Assembly: GCA_964465375.1 (NCBI GenBank)
Contig: CAYXIJ010000002.1
Span: 87,609-151,608 of the forward strand
From: CAJWKT01 sp964465375
GTDB lineage: Bacteria; Pseudomonadota; Gammaproteobacteria; Steroidobacterales; Rariloculaceae
DNA length: 64,000 bases
Reading direction: 5' to 3'
In this document: piece after piece, positions 42,562 to 51,800 of the stretch
How the letters are laid out: each line of letters starts with the position of its first letter
Position numbering within the stretch: position 1 is the first letter of the stretch
Program-made: the position numbers and the translations under genes
Notes under the pieces: generated by a model
The model's input: the letters and a program-made list of their open reading frames with translations, nothing else
The model's database searches: none
What the model was told of the DNA's origin: nothing

Positions 42562-43875
42562 CTAAGTCTCCATTTTTAGTAGCGATAAAAGTAAAGCGTA
42601 GTTTCTTTCAGTGGCTCCCTGATGGTTCATGATCACTTCGTAGGCACGAATACCCATCTTGCGCCGATTCTCACTGTTATCCAACAAAGATCCCAAAGCG
42701 TTTGAAAGTTCGATTGCATCACAGACCATCATGCCCGCATTGGCGTCAAGCAAAACATCTACCGTCTCTTTAAAACTAATGCTGTATGGACCGAACAAAA
42801 TCGGAAGCCCCAGTATCGCTGGCTCCATCAAGTTGTGCCCACCCTTGTTGCCACCCCGATAAAATAAACTCCCCCCGACAAAGGCAATATCTGCTAGGGC
42901 ATACAAATCACTGAGCTCCCCAACCGTATCTGCTATCAGAATTCCCTTCGACCCTAAGGGTCTCCTTCCGCCATCAATTTCGGTTTTCAAAATTACTCTA
43001 CAACCACCCGCTTGTGCTCGTTGCTGAAAGCCAGTGGCTTCTGCCGGGTAACGGGGCACAATGATTAGTGATGATGAAGCTGTTTGATCAGGCAACCGCC
43101 TATAAGCCTCGAGAAGCACATCATCTTCGCCCTTATGCAAGCTGCCGCCAATAATCACTACATCGTTGGGTTCATAGCCCAACTTCTCACGAAGATTTTT
43201 CGTCTGCTTCAAATTTGGCAGGGGCTGAGCTAGGTCATACTTCATATTCCCCGTTACATGAACCCGATGCTCAGGCATACCAAGACGCTGCAGCCTTTTT
43301 TTATGATCTTCTGTCTGTACTGCAATTAACGGTACGTTCCGCAAGATAAGAGAAATAAACCGGGTCCAATCATGCAACCGATAAGATTTCGGGGACATTC
43401 TTCCGTTAAGTACAGCAACTGGAACACCCAAGCTCTGAGAAGCCAAAAGAAAATTTGGCCAGAATTCAGACTCCATAATCACCACAAGACTTGGATTAAA
43501 ATGTCGCAAAAAACGGAAAACGATAATGGAAAAATCATATGGGAAAAAAACTACCCTATGCTTAGGGAAAAGTTTACTGGCCGTTGCATGTCCGGTTGAA
43601 GAATAGGCAGAAATGAGAAGTGGAGTATCTGGAAAATCCCGCTCTAAAAGTTGAACTAGGGGTTTCAGTAGAGAAATCTCACCTGCGGAAGACCCGTGCA
43701 ACCAAATTGATCCGCGCAAACCTTCATCTAGACCAGCTCCGAATCGCTGTAGGAATCCCCTTTGATCTCCATGCAGCACTAGCCTGCAAATAATCCATGG
43801 CAAAGCTGCGATTGCAGCTAAAAGGTAGCCGAGATCAAGCAATATGACTACTAGAAGCTTAGCTAAACCTAACAA
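42562..43875 (-). CDS. waaA: Second, divergent Kdo-transferase-like glycosyltransferase
   Basis: 437 residues with the KdtA block order: N-terminal membrane anchor (LLVVILLDLGYLLAAIAALPWI), WLHGSSAGE with the catalytic Glu, SAYSSTGHATA, MESEFWPN, NGRMSPKS, TGNMKYD, SLHKGEDD, VPRYPAEA, DTVGELSDLY and FVGGSLFYRGGNKGGHNLMEP. It is much less like E. coli KdtA than the copy at 39211-40521. The frame starts with TTG (43873-43875). Two Kdo transferases flanking kdsA suggest separate additions of the first and later Kdo units, or one enzyme for a modified Kdo. This is inference. Confidence 0.85.
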   Translation of the reverse strand: MLGLAKLLVVILLDLGYLLAAIAALPWIICRLVLHGDQRGFLQRFGAGLDEGLRGSIWLHGSSAGEISLLKPLVQLLERDFPDTPLLISAYSSTGHATASKLFPKHRVVFFPYDFSIIVFRFLRHFNPSLVVIMESEFWPNFLLASQSLGVPVAVLNGRMSPKSYRLHDWTRFISLILRNVPLIAVQTEDHKKRLQRLGMPEHRVHVTGNMKYDLAQPLPNLKQTKNLREKLGYEPNDVVIIGGSLHKGEDDVLLEAYRRLPDQTASSSLIIVPRYPAEATGFQQRAQAGGCRVILKTEIDGGRRPLGSKGILIADTVGELSDLYALADIAFVGGSLFYRGGNKGGHNLMEPAILGLPILFGPYSISFKETVDVLLDANAGMMVCDAIELSNALGSLLDNSENRRKMGIRAYEVIMNHQGATERNYALLLSLLKMET

Positions 43876-43930
43876 ATATTTCTCGAAGCCGTATCCTCGG
43901 GCAAATCAGTGGAGTTAGCGTATTCGTCCC

Positions 43931-44701
43931 CTACTGCTTCCTAGCTCGAATTACAAAACGGTCCGTCTGACGACGAATACTCGGATCACGAATATTAAGT
44001 GTGTGACTATCGTTCGAATTCGATAATAACCCAGAGCTTGCCTCAATAATGAATCCTGTCTGATTAATGAGTTCTTCGACGATACTCTGTTCAATCCGAT
44101 GCAAGGCAGTATTATCTTGGTCGGCTATTCCTGCGTGATCTATGAGCGCAAGGATCCCTCCGGGCTTAAGTGCTACATGGATGGCCGAGAGAAACCCAAT
44201 GGCACCCTCTCTACCCTGAAAATTATATTGATCGTGAAGCGTGAGAATCGCAAACGCAACATCAATCTGCCCATCCATGCCAAGCTCTGCCAACCCTCTA
44301 TCGATACGCTCAACATTGGCTAGCCGTCCGCCTGCCAATCGGGCGCCAATGGCCACATCGTTTCGCTGGGCCGAAGCTTGATTGTTTTGCATGTAGACCG
44401 TACCGTTGGGACCAACAGCGGCAGACAAAAGTTCTGTGTAATAACCTCCTCCTGCCGATGCATCTAACACAGATATCCCTTCTTCAATACCCATGAACGC
44501 CAAAATTTCAGTTGGCTTTCGATTAGCATCTATCGCTTTATCATCCGCAGAGCGACCACCTGAGTTCATTGCGGCCTCTACTCTAGCAACCATGGTCTCG
44601 GAGGGATCCTCCGCTGTACCCACATCTCCGGTATCCGAGTTCTGACCGCAGCCAGCGCCTAAAAAAATCCCGCTCAATATCAAAAATAATTTGAGTTTCA
44701 T
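43931..44701 (-). CDS. Lipoprotein with class I SAM-methyltransferase-like domain
   Basis: The protein has about 256 residues from ATG 44699-44701, which puts a lipoprotein signal (LFLILSGIFLGAGC) at the N-terminus; an upstream in-frame ATG at 44743 would bury it. The mature part has VLDASAGGGYYTELLSAAVG (motif I of SAM methyltransferases), DVAFAILTLHDQYNF and LKPGGILALIDHAG. It matches secreted 'predicted methyltransferase' (COG4798-like) proteins. SAM is not expected in the periplasm, so the fold may serve another purpose. It sits 55 bases upstream of the second waaA. Confidence 0.8.
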   Translation of the reverse strand: MKLKLFLILSGIFLGAGCGQNSDTGDVGTAEDPSETMVARVEAAMNSGGRSADDKAIDANRKPTEILAFMGIEEGISVLDASAGGGYYTELLSAAVGPNGTVYMQNNQASAQRNDVAIGARLAGGRLANVERIDRGLAELGMDGQIDVAFAILTLHDQYNFQGREGAIGFLSAIHVALKPGGILALIDHAGIADQDNTALHRIEQSIVEELINQTGFIIEASSGLLSNSNDSHTLNIRDPSIRRQTDRFVIRARKQ

Positions 44702-44812
44702 GGCAAATCCTTGGTCTTTTTCCAAAAGTAAGACATTTCCCAAGTCTCATCCGTGACTGGGAAAACCTATACTACAACAACAGTCCTTTTAACGTTTGGG
44801 GTATGACTGATC

Positions 44813-45604
44813 CTACAATATTATTCTGCCCTCTAAATACTTAACAGCCTCACCGCCAATTATCACCCGATCTCCCCGGTGCTCACAGTACAGTTCTGCC
44901 CCTCGGGATGACATTTGATAAGCATGGATTTCTTTTTTTCTCAAACGCTCCCCCCAGAAAGGCGCAAGACCACAGTGAATCGAGCCGGTTCCCGGGTCCT
45001 CCGGGATGCCGTAACTAGGAGCAAAATAACGGGACGCGCAATCCGAATGCTCACCTTGTGCAGTTATGACAACACCCGCGGGATGAAGAGTTTCTAGACA
45101 CTCCAACCTAGGTTGAACAGAACGCACCTGAGCCTCATCTCTCAGAATTGCGAACAGGTTGTCCTTTGAGCTGGTAATTAAAACTTCCATCGGGGTCATA
45201 CCTATACCTTCAACTAAAGCCTTAGGTATTTTATCTACCGGCTCCAGTACCCATGCCGGAAAATCCATGAGGATACGATCACCATTCTGCGTCACGCTTA
45301 GTAAACCACTCAAGGTCTCAAAGCAAACTTCAGTCCTTCCCGGCTCGAGTTCATTAAATAACACAAATGCGGACGCAAGCGTGCCGTGACCACATAAACT
45401 CACCTCTACTGTAGGCGTAAACCATCTTAACCCATAGCGATTCCCTTCAGAAACGAAGAATGCTGTTTCAGACAAATTGTTCTCTCGTGCAATACGCTGC
45501 ATGACCACATCATCTAACCACTTCTCTAAGGGGATAATCCCTGCAGGATTTCCACCAAACAAACGCTTGGTGAACACATCAACCTGAAAAAAACGCAACT
45601 CCAA
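44813..45604 (-). CDS. PhzF-family isomerase
   Basis: 263 residues with the PhzF/diaminopimelate-epimerase fold. FFQVDVFTKRLFGGNPAGI lies at the N-terminus, the catalytic Glu is in NNLSETAFF (about 45), LCGHGTLASAFV at about 70 and GIPEDPGTGSIHCGL near 205. Such proteins act as isomerases in small-molecule metabolism; only a few have known substrates. No phenazine genes are present, so a housekeeping or unknown role is likely. Confidence 0.85.
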   Translation of the reverse strand: MELRFFQVDVFTKRLFGGNPAGIIPLEKWLDDVVMQRIARENNLSETAFFVSEGNRYGLRWFTPTVEVSLCGHGTLASAFVLFNELEPGRTEVCFETLSGLLSVTQNGDRILMDFPAWVLEPVDKIPKALVEGIGMTPMEVLITSSKDNLFAILRDEAQVRSVQPRLECLETLHPAGVVITAQGEHSDCASRYFAPSYGIPEDPGTGSIHCGLAPFWGERLRKKEIHAYQMSSRGAELYCEHRGDRVIIGGEAVKYLEGRIIL

Positions 45605-45654
45605 AACTCATCCGATAGTCTGTTTAAAAAAAACGGGAGCTTCCCGCTAAAATG

Positions 45655-46113
45655 TTACGAACATACATGCATCGTAAGCCACTCCGCTACCAGTGCGGGC
45701 TTTTCTCCACCTTCAATCTCAATGGTCACTTTTGTCTTAACCAAAATATGCCCTCCCCGCTCGCTAACCCTCAGTAGTTCAGACGAAGCACGGATGCGAC
45801 TCCCAGCTTTTACGGGAGCAGAAAAACGAACCTTATCAAATCCATAATTAATGACCATCTGTACCCCCTCAAGTGGTGGCACTAATTTTTCACAAAGATA
45901 GATGATCATTGAAAATGTCAGCATACCGTGGGCGATGGTGGTACCGAAGGGGGTAGTAGCAGCTCGTTCCGGATCTACGTGCAGAAATTGATGGTCCTTG
46001 GTGACATCGGCAAATTGATTAATCCTATCCTGATCAATAGTGAACCAATCAGAAACCCCTACAGACTTCCCTACCAGCTGACCAAGCTCCTCCTTTGTAA
46101 TATTTTTCCCCAT
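45655..46113 (-). CDS. MaoC-like (R)-enoyl-CoA hydratase
   Basis: The protein has about 152 residues from ATG 46111-46113, preceded by AGGATAGGGG; a longer in-frame start at 46155 is less likely. The hydratase-2 motif with Asp and His is in FADVTKDHQFLHVDPERA (about 33-50), followed by TTIAHGMLTFS. The family hydrates trans-2-enoyl-CoA or acts in acyl-chain metabolism. It is 50 bases ahead of phzF on the same strand; no functional link is evident. Confidence 0.87.
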   Translation of the reverse strand: MGKNITKEELGQLVGKSVGVSDWFTIDQDRINQFADVTKDHQFLHVDPERAATTPFGTTIAHGMLTFSMIIYLCEKLVPPLEGVQMVINYGFDKVRFSAPVKAGSRIRASSELLRVSERGGHILVKTKVTIEIEGGEKPALVAEWLTMHVCS

Positions 46114-46231
46114 ACCCCTATCCTGGCCATTTTCCCGAGAGTTTAGCGAAGACACATTGCCTCAGTTGCCTTTTTCTACCCACCGTGGCCGAATACCCGA
46201 CCCACGATAAACAAGTACCCCTATTGATCAA

Positions 46232-47557
46232 ATGAAACCCTCCCCAAAAATTGGCTTTGTCAGTCTCGGCTGCCCTAAAGCACTCGTGGATTCCGAGCGT
46301 ATCATTAGTCGACTACAAGCTGAAGGTTATAGCACGGTTTCGACGTACGAAGGAGCTGATCTGGTGGTGGTGAATACCTGCGGGTTCTTGAACAGCGCGC
46401 GCGAAGAATCCCTAAGTGCAATTGGAGAAGCTCTAGCAAAAAACGGCCACGTAATCGTAACGGGGTGTTTGGGTGCTGAGGCTGACTTTATCAAAGCTAT
46501 ACATCCCAGAGTACTTGCTATCACCGGCCCCCAACAATATGACACGGTCATCTCAACGGTTAACAATCTTCTGCCGCCCCCACACGAACCTTTTTTGGAC
46601 CTAATTCCTCCACAAGGAATCAAACTCACGCCGCATCACTACGCCTATCTCAAGATATCCGAAGGATGTAATCACCGATGCAGCTTCTGCATCATCCCAA
46701 AACTGCGTGGGACCTTGGTGAGTCGGCCAGTGAGCGAGGTGCTCAAAGAGGCAGAAAAATTGGTTGCATCTGGTGTTCGGGAAATCCTGGTCATCTCTCA
46801 GGATACTAGTGCCTATGGGGTCGATATCAACTACGCTGAATTTAAGTGGAAAAACCTGCCAATTGCGACACGGATGACGCCGCTATGCAAGGCTCTAGGC
46901 AAACTTGGGATCTGGATTCGCTTGCACTACATTTATCCCTATCCCCACGTAGATGAACTCATACCTCTGATGGGCGATAAGCAACTTCTGCCCTATCTAG
47001 ATATACCTTTTCAGCACGCGAGCCCGCATGTTCTTAAGGCTATGAAACGACCTGCTGCCGAAGTAAAAACATTAGAACGTATTTTTGCGTGGCGCAGGGA
47101 GGTTCCCGAACTAACGATACGGTCCACCTTCATTGTTGGTTTTCCGGGCGAGACCGAGAAAGATTTCCAGTACTTACTAGAGTGGCTTGAAGAAGCGGAG
47201 CTCGACCGAGTTGGCTGTTTTCGTTATGAAGCAGTAAACGGTGCAGCCGCGAATAAGCTACCAAACGCAGTCCCAAAAGAAACTTCTGAAAGAAGATGGC
47301 ATCAACTTATGGCTACTCAAAAAAAGATTTCAAAGCGCAGACTCAGCCAGAGGGTAGGGCAAAAAATCGATGTTATCGTTGACTCTGTAGGGAACAACAA
47401 CATTGTCGCACGCTCCAAGGGTGATGCCCCAGAAATTGATGGAAAAGTATTTTTGCCGCCTGAAATAAATCTCTCGCCTGGGGATATTTCTACGGTCCAA
47501 GTAGAGCGCTCAGAAGAATATGACCTGTGGGCTGTCCCGGTACAGAATCAACCTTAG
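46232..47557 (+). CDS. rimO: Ribosomal protein S12 methylthiotransferase
   Basis: 441 residues, matching RimO. The N-terminal UPF0004 domain has LGCPKALVDSERI, NTCGF and TGCLG, whose three cysteines bind the first Fe-S cluster. The radical-SAM motif is in EGCNHRCSFCIIP (about 146-156), binding the second cluster. The C-terminal 65 residues form a TRAM domain. RimO adds a methylthio group to an aspartate of S12. Identification over MiaB rests on the LGCPKALVDSE and CNHRCSFCIIP sequences. Confidence 0.95.
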   Translation: MKPSPKIGFVSLGCPKALVDSERIISRLQAEGYSTVSTYEGADLVVVNTCGFLNSAREESLSAIGEALAKNGHVIVTGCLGAEADFIKAIHPRVLAITGPQQYDTVISTVNNLLPPPHEPFLDLIPPQGIKLTPHHYAYLKISEGCNHRCSFCIIPKLRGTLVSRPVSEVLKEAEKLVASGVREILVISQDTSAYGVDINYAEFKWKNLPIATRMTPLCKALGKLGIWIRLHYIYPYPHVDELIPLMGDKQLLPYLDIPFQHASPHVLKAMKRPAAEVKTLERIFAWRREVPELTIRSTFIVGFPGETEKDFQYLLEWLEEAELDRVGCFRYEAVNGAAANKLPNAVPKETSERRWHQLMATQKKISKRRLSQRVGQKIDVIVDSVGNNNIVARSKGDAPEIDGKVFLPPEINLSPGDISTVQVERSEEYDLWAVPVQNQP

Positions 47558-47656
47558 AAAAGACTAGAATATCGAAACCGTAAAATACAGTATCGCAAAA
47601 ATTAAAATGCTACTAATAGTAGATCAAGTATTTTCTCAACGACCTATAATCTGCAC

Positions 47657-48898
47657 ATGAAAAAATTTGTCAGGCCATTTGCCGCGCTTCGGCCATCTCG
47701 AGAGCATGCTTCAGCAGTTATCGCACCGCCCTATGATGTAGTTAACGAATTGGAAGCCCGCGCCCTTGTTAGGGAACGCCCCTATAGCTTTCTGAGAATC
47801 TCGAGACCTGAGGTAGAATTTCCGTCAGGTACCAATCCTTATGCTGATACCGTCTACGCAAAAGCTGCGGAAAACTTCCAGAAACTCAAAAACCTTGGGG
47901 TCTTGGTGCGTGACCCAAAACCTGCGTATTACATTTATCAAATTCAAACTGATGATCATCAACAAACGGGCATTGCCTTTACTGCTTCCATTCAGGCTTA
48001 TGATACCCATAGGATACGAAGACATGAACTGACAACACCTGTAAAGGAAAACGATCGCATTCGCAATATCGAAGCCCTGAATGCACAAACGGGCCCTGTA
48101 CTCTCCGTGTATAGGAACAACGAAAAAATCAATCAATTACTAAACATTAAAAAATCCGAAGAACCGCTATTCGAAAATATAACTCAGCATGATGCAGCCC
48201 ACACCATATGGCGAGTAGATGATCCGGACACGCTGACAGCTATTTCCCGCACAATCAATACTATGGATGCTATCTATATAGCAGATGGCCACCATCGCTC
48301 AGCCGCAGCCTCCAAAGTTTCAGCGCGGCGTCACAGTAAAACCCAGCAAGAACAAAAAAATGCAAGTTATAACTATTTTTTGACGGTAGCCTTTCCTCAC
48401 AATGAACTAAAAATTCTTGATTACAACCGTGTTGTGAAAGATCTGAATGGGCACTCCCAAGAAGAAATATTAAAAAAGTTAAGTATGTGCTTCGATGTAG
48501 ATATAAGCGATGGTCCGGTTAAACCGAATGTCCCGACAACCTATGGAATGTACTTAAGTGGCAATTGGTATCGGCTAAAAATCCATAACAATTTAAAAAA
48601 TAACCACCCATCTGCGAGTCTAGACATCGCGTTGCTACAGAAACACCTAATCAATCCGATTCTAGGCATAGATGACCCGAGAACCAACCCTCGGATTTCC
48701 TTTGTCGGCGGCATTAAGGGTCAAGAAGAACTGAAAAACCTCGTGGACTCAGGAAAGTGGGCTATCGCCTTTGCTCTTTATCCCACGAGCATGGAGCAAT
48801 TGATGGCAGTCGCTGATGCTAACGAGCTCATGCCACCAAAATCCACTTGGTTTCACCCTAAACTCGCTGATGGGCTGTTGTCACACATTCTAGACTAG
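47657..48898 (+). CDS. DUF1015-family protein
   Basis: 413 residues with the DUF1015 landmarks: FAALRPSREHASAVIAPPYDVV at the start, RHELTTPVKENDRIRNIEALNAQTGPV in parts (about 120-145), YIADGHHRSAAA near 210, and SWKKL-like acidic C-terminal segments. The family is cytosolic and widespread, but its function is unknown; the HHR-type motif suggests a nucleotide or phosphate site. It ends nine bases inside the convergent uvrA gene. Confidence 0.88.
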   Translation: MKKFVRPFAALRPSREHASAVIAPPYDVVNELEARALVRERPYSFLRISRPEVEFPSGTNPYADTVYAKAAENFQKLKNLGVLVRDPKPAYYIYQIQTDDHQQTGIAFTASIQAYDTHRIRRHELTTPVKENDRIRNIEALNAQTGPVLSVYRNNEKINQLLNIKKSEEPLFENITQHDAAHTIWRVDDPDTLTAISRTINTMDAIYIADGHHRSAAASKVSARRHSKTQQEQKNASYNYFLTVAFPHNELKILDYNRVVKDLNGHSQEEILKKLSMCFDVDISDGPVKPNVPTTYGMYLSGNWYRLKIHNNLKNNHPSASLDIALLQKHLINPILGIDDPRTNPRISFVGGIKGQEELKNLVDSGKWAIAFALYPTSMEQLMAVADANELMPPKSTWFHPKLADGLLSHILD

Positions 48899-51800
48899 AC
48901 TGTCTTCTCTGTGACAAGAAGGGCGTGTCCTAAAAAATTCTGCCAATGCCTTCGCTGTATGCGAGCCACGCTTGCGGCGCATCACCTTTTTGGGTGGCCC
49001 CTGTGCCACGATTCGCCCACCAGCATCACCACCATCAGGTCCCATATCAATAAGCCAATCTGCCTCTGCAATAATATCTAGGTTGTGCTCTATAGTAATC
49101 ACTGTGTTGCCGGCATCTACTAACTGGTGCAGAACGTGAATTAACTTTGCTACATCTGCCATGTGAAGCCCGATTGTAGGCTCATCCAATACGTAAAGCG
49201 TATGCCGTAGACCTACGTTGGTCTTGTCAATTCTGGGGCGCGCTTTCGTCAGTTCTGTAACCAACTTTAGGCGCTGAGCTTCACCGCCGGATAAAGTAGG
49301 GCTCTGTTGACCCAACGGAAGATAGCCAAGGCCTACGTGCTGGAGCAATTTTAGAGTATGTTCAAGTTTGGGATGTGTAGAGAAAAAAACAGTAGCCTCA
49401 TCAACACTCATTGCCAGAACCTCAGCAATATTCTTGCCTCTGTACTTCACCTCGAGAGTCTCGCTGTTAAAGCGCGCACTATTGCACCGCTCACAACGCA
49501 CACGTACATCTGGTAAAAAATTCATTTCGATCTTTCTAAGTCCTTGTCCCTCGCAACCATCACAACGTCCGCCGGCAATATTGAAAGAGAAACGGCCAGC
49601 GCTGTATCCCCGCATGCGCGCCTCAAGAGTTTGAGCAAACAATCTACGCACATCGTTCCAAATACCAACATAGGTAGCCGGACACGAGCGCGAAGTCTTG
49701 CCAATGGGTGTCTGATCTACCTCCAACACCCGGGTGATAGGCTCCCATCCTTCAAAACTGTCACATCCAATCGGCCTAGAGCGACGATTACGATCCTTCA
49801 TCAATAAACGCACCAAATTTTCATAAAGGATGTTCCTAATCAATGTACTCTTGCCGCTACCACTAACCCCCGTAACACAGATCAAAGCTCCTAGGGGAAA
49901 ATCAACATTGATGTCACAAAGATTGTGCCTTGATGCGCTGCTGATACTCAGATGTCCAGGCCCATTAACTTGTGAAATGATGCGCCTCTTGCCATTCATT
50001 GGGTGCACAAGCGGCTCAGTCAGCAAGCGTCCCGTAACCGAGCGACGTGACTTCAGCACTTTGGACAAACTGCCAGCTACAACAACTTCACCGCCATGGG
50101 CTCCCGGGCCAGGACCTAGATCTATAATGTGATCTGCTCGCCTGATAGTTTCTTCGTCATGCTCAACTACTACAACAGTATTGCCCTTGGCCGCAAGTTT
50201 CTGCACTGTATCAAGCAACATATGGTTGTCACGAGGGTGTAAGCCGATACTTGGCTCATCCAAGATGTAGCAAACGCCCCGTAAATTGGATCCAAGTTGA
50301 GCAGCGAGTCGAATTCTTTGTGCTTCCCCGCCACTTAAAGTAGGGGCAGCCCGGTCCAAAGACAAATAACTTAATCCCACCATACCTAGAAAATTCAAGC
50401 GACTGGAAATCTCTTCCAACAAATCGCGGGCGATCTGTTGATCACGATCTTTAAGTTTTAAATCTTTTAGCCAGATTGAGGCCTCTTTAATAGATAAACT
50501 GGAGAAATCTGTAATACTGAGATTTTGAAAATACACAGCCAATGCCTCGGCTCTGAGCCGTTGTCCATGACAGGAACCGCATTCACCGGGCTCACCTTCC
50601 TGCCCCTCCAGCCAACATGCCTCTTCGCCGCTTTGTTCGTGATCAAAGTCAGGCAACTCGAGCCCGGTTCCAAAGCACCGTTGGCACCAACCGTGTCTAG
50701 AATTATAAGAAAAAATTCTGGGATCAAGAGCTTGAAAACTACGCCCACAACTAGGGCAGGACCGTTGCACCGAAAAAATCTCTTCCCTATTGTTCTTTTT
50801 ATCTGACCCACCGGATTTGGAGATTTTAACTATCCCTTTGCCATATCCCAAGGATTGAGATAGCAGCTCGCTGATGACATTTTCAGATTTAGGTGAAATT
50901 TTGACATCGCAAATAGGAAGGTCAATATCATGTTCTTTAAATCGATCTAGGCGAGGCCATTCTTCGGTGGGCACTAGTACGCCATCCACTTTAAGATGTT
51001 CATACCCCTTGCTTGCAGCCCATGACGCCAGTTCAGTGTAATAACCTTTCCGGCCCACAACCAAAGGACTCCAAAACTTGATATGCTCTCCGCGATATTT
51101 TGTCATCACCTTAGCCAAAATTGCCTCTTTACTTTGAGCATTGATCGCTACATCACAGTGTGGGCAATACTGGGTACCCAATTTCACAAACAACAGTCGT
51201 AAAAAATGATAAATCTCGGTCAGGGTCGCAACTGTACTTTTGCGTCCGCCACGACTACTGCGTTGTTCGATCGCAATAGTTGGTGGCACGCCAAACACAG
51301 CATCAACCTCAGCGCGGCCGGCCGGTTGTACAAACTGTCTGGCATAAGCGTTTAAAGACTCAAGATATCGTCGCTGTCCCTCAGCAAACAAAATATCAAA
51401 GGCAACTGTGCTCTTTCCGGAACCACTTACACCAGTAATAACTGTGAGACAATCCCGAGGAATCGAGAGATTAACGTTTTTAAGATTGTGCTCGCGCCCA
51501 CGCACAATCTGAATATCTTTAGTTGCTCTGGGTTTTTGCTCCACACTTCGGGTTCTTTTTTTTGTACTCTTGCGTTTAGGTTGTCGCCGATAACTCTCTA
51601 GTGCCTGCCCTGTCCAGCTATTACTAACCTCCATAACTTTCTTAGGGGGACCGCTAGCTATTAGGTGGCCACCAGATTCACCTCCCTCCGGACCAAGGTC
51701 AATAATCCAATCCGCGGCATTAATCACATCTAGGTTGTGCTCAATCACCAAAACGGAATGGCCGCGGTTGATTAACTCATCAAATGCACTAAGAAGTCTG

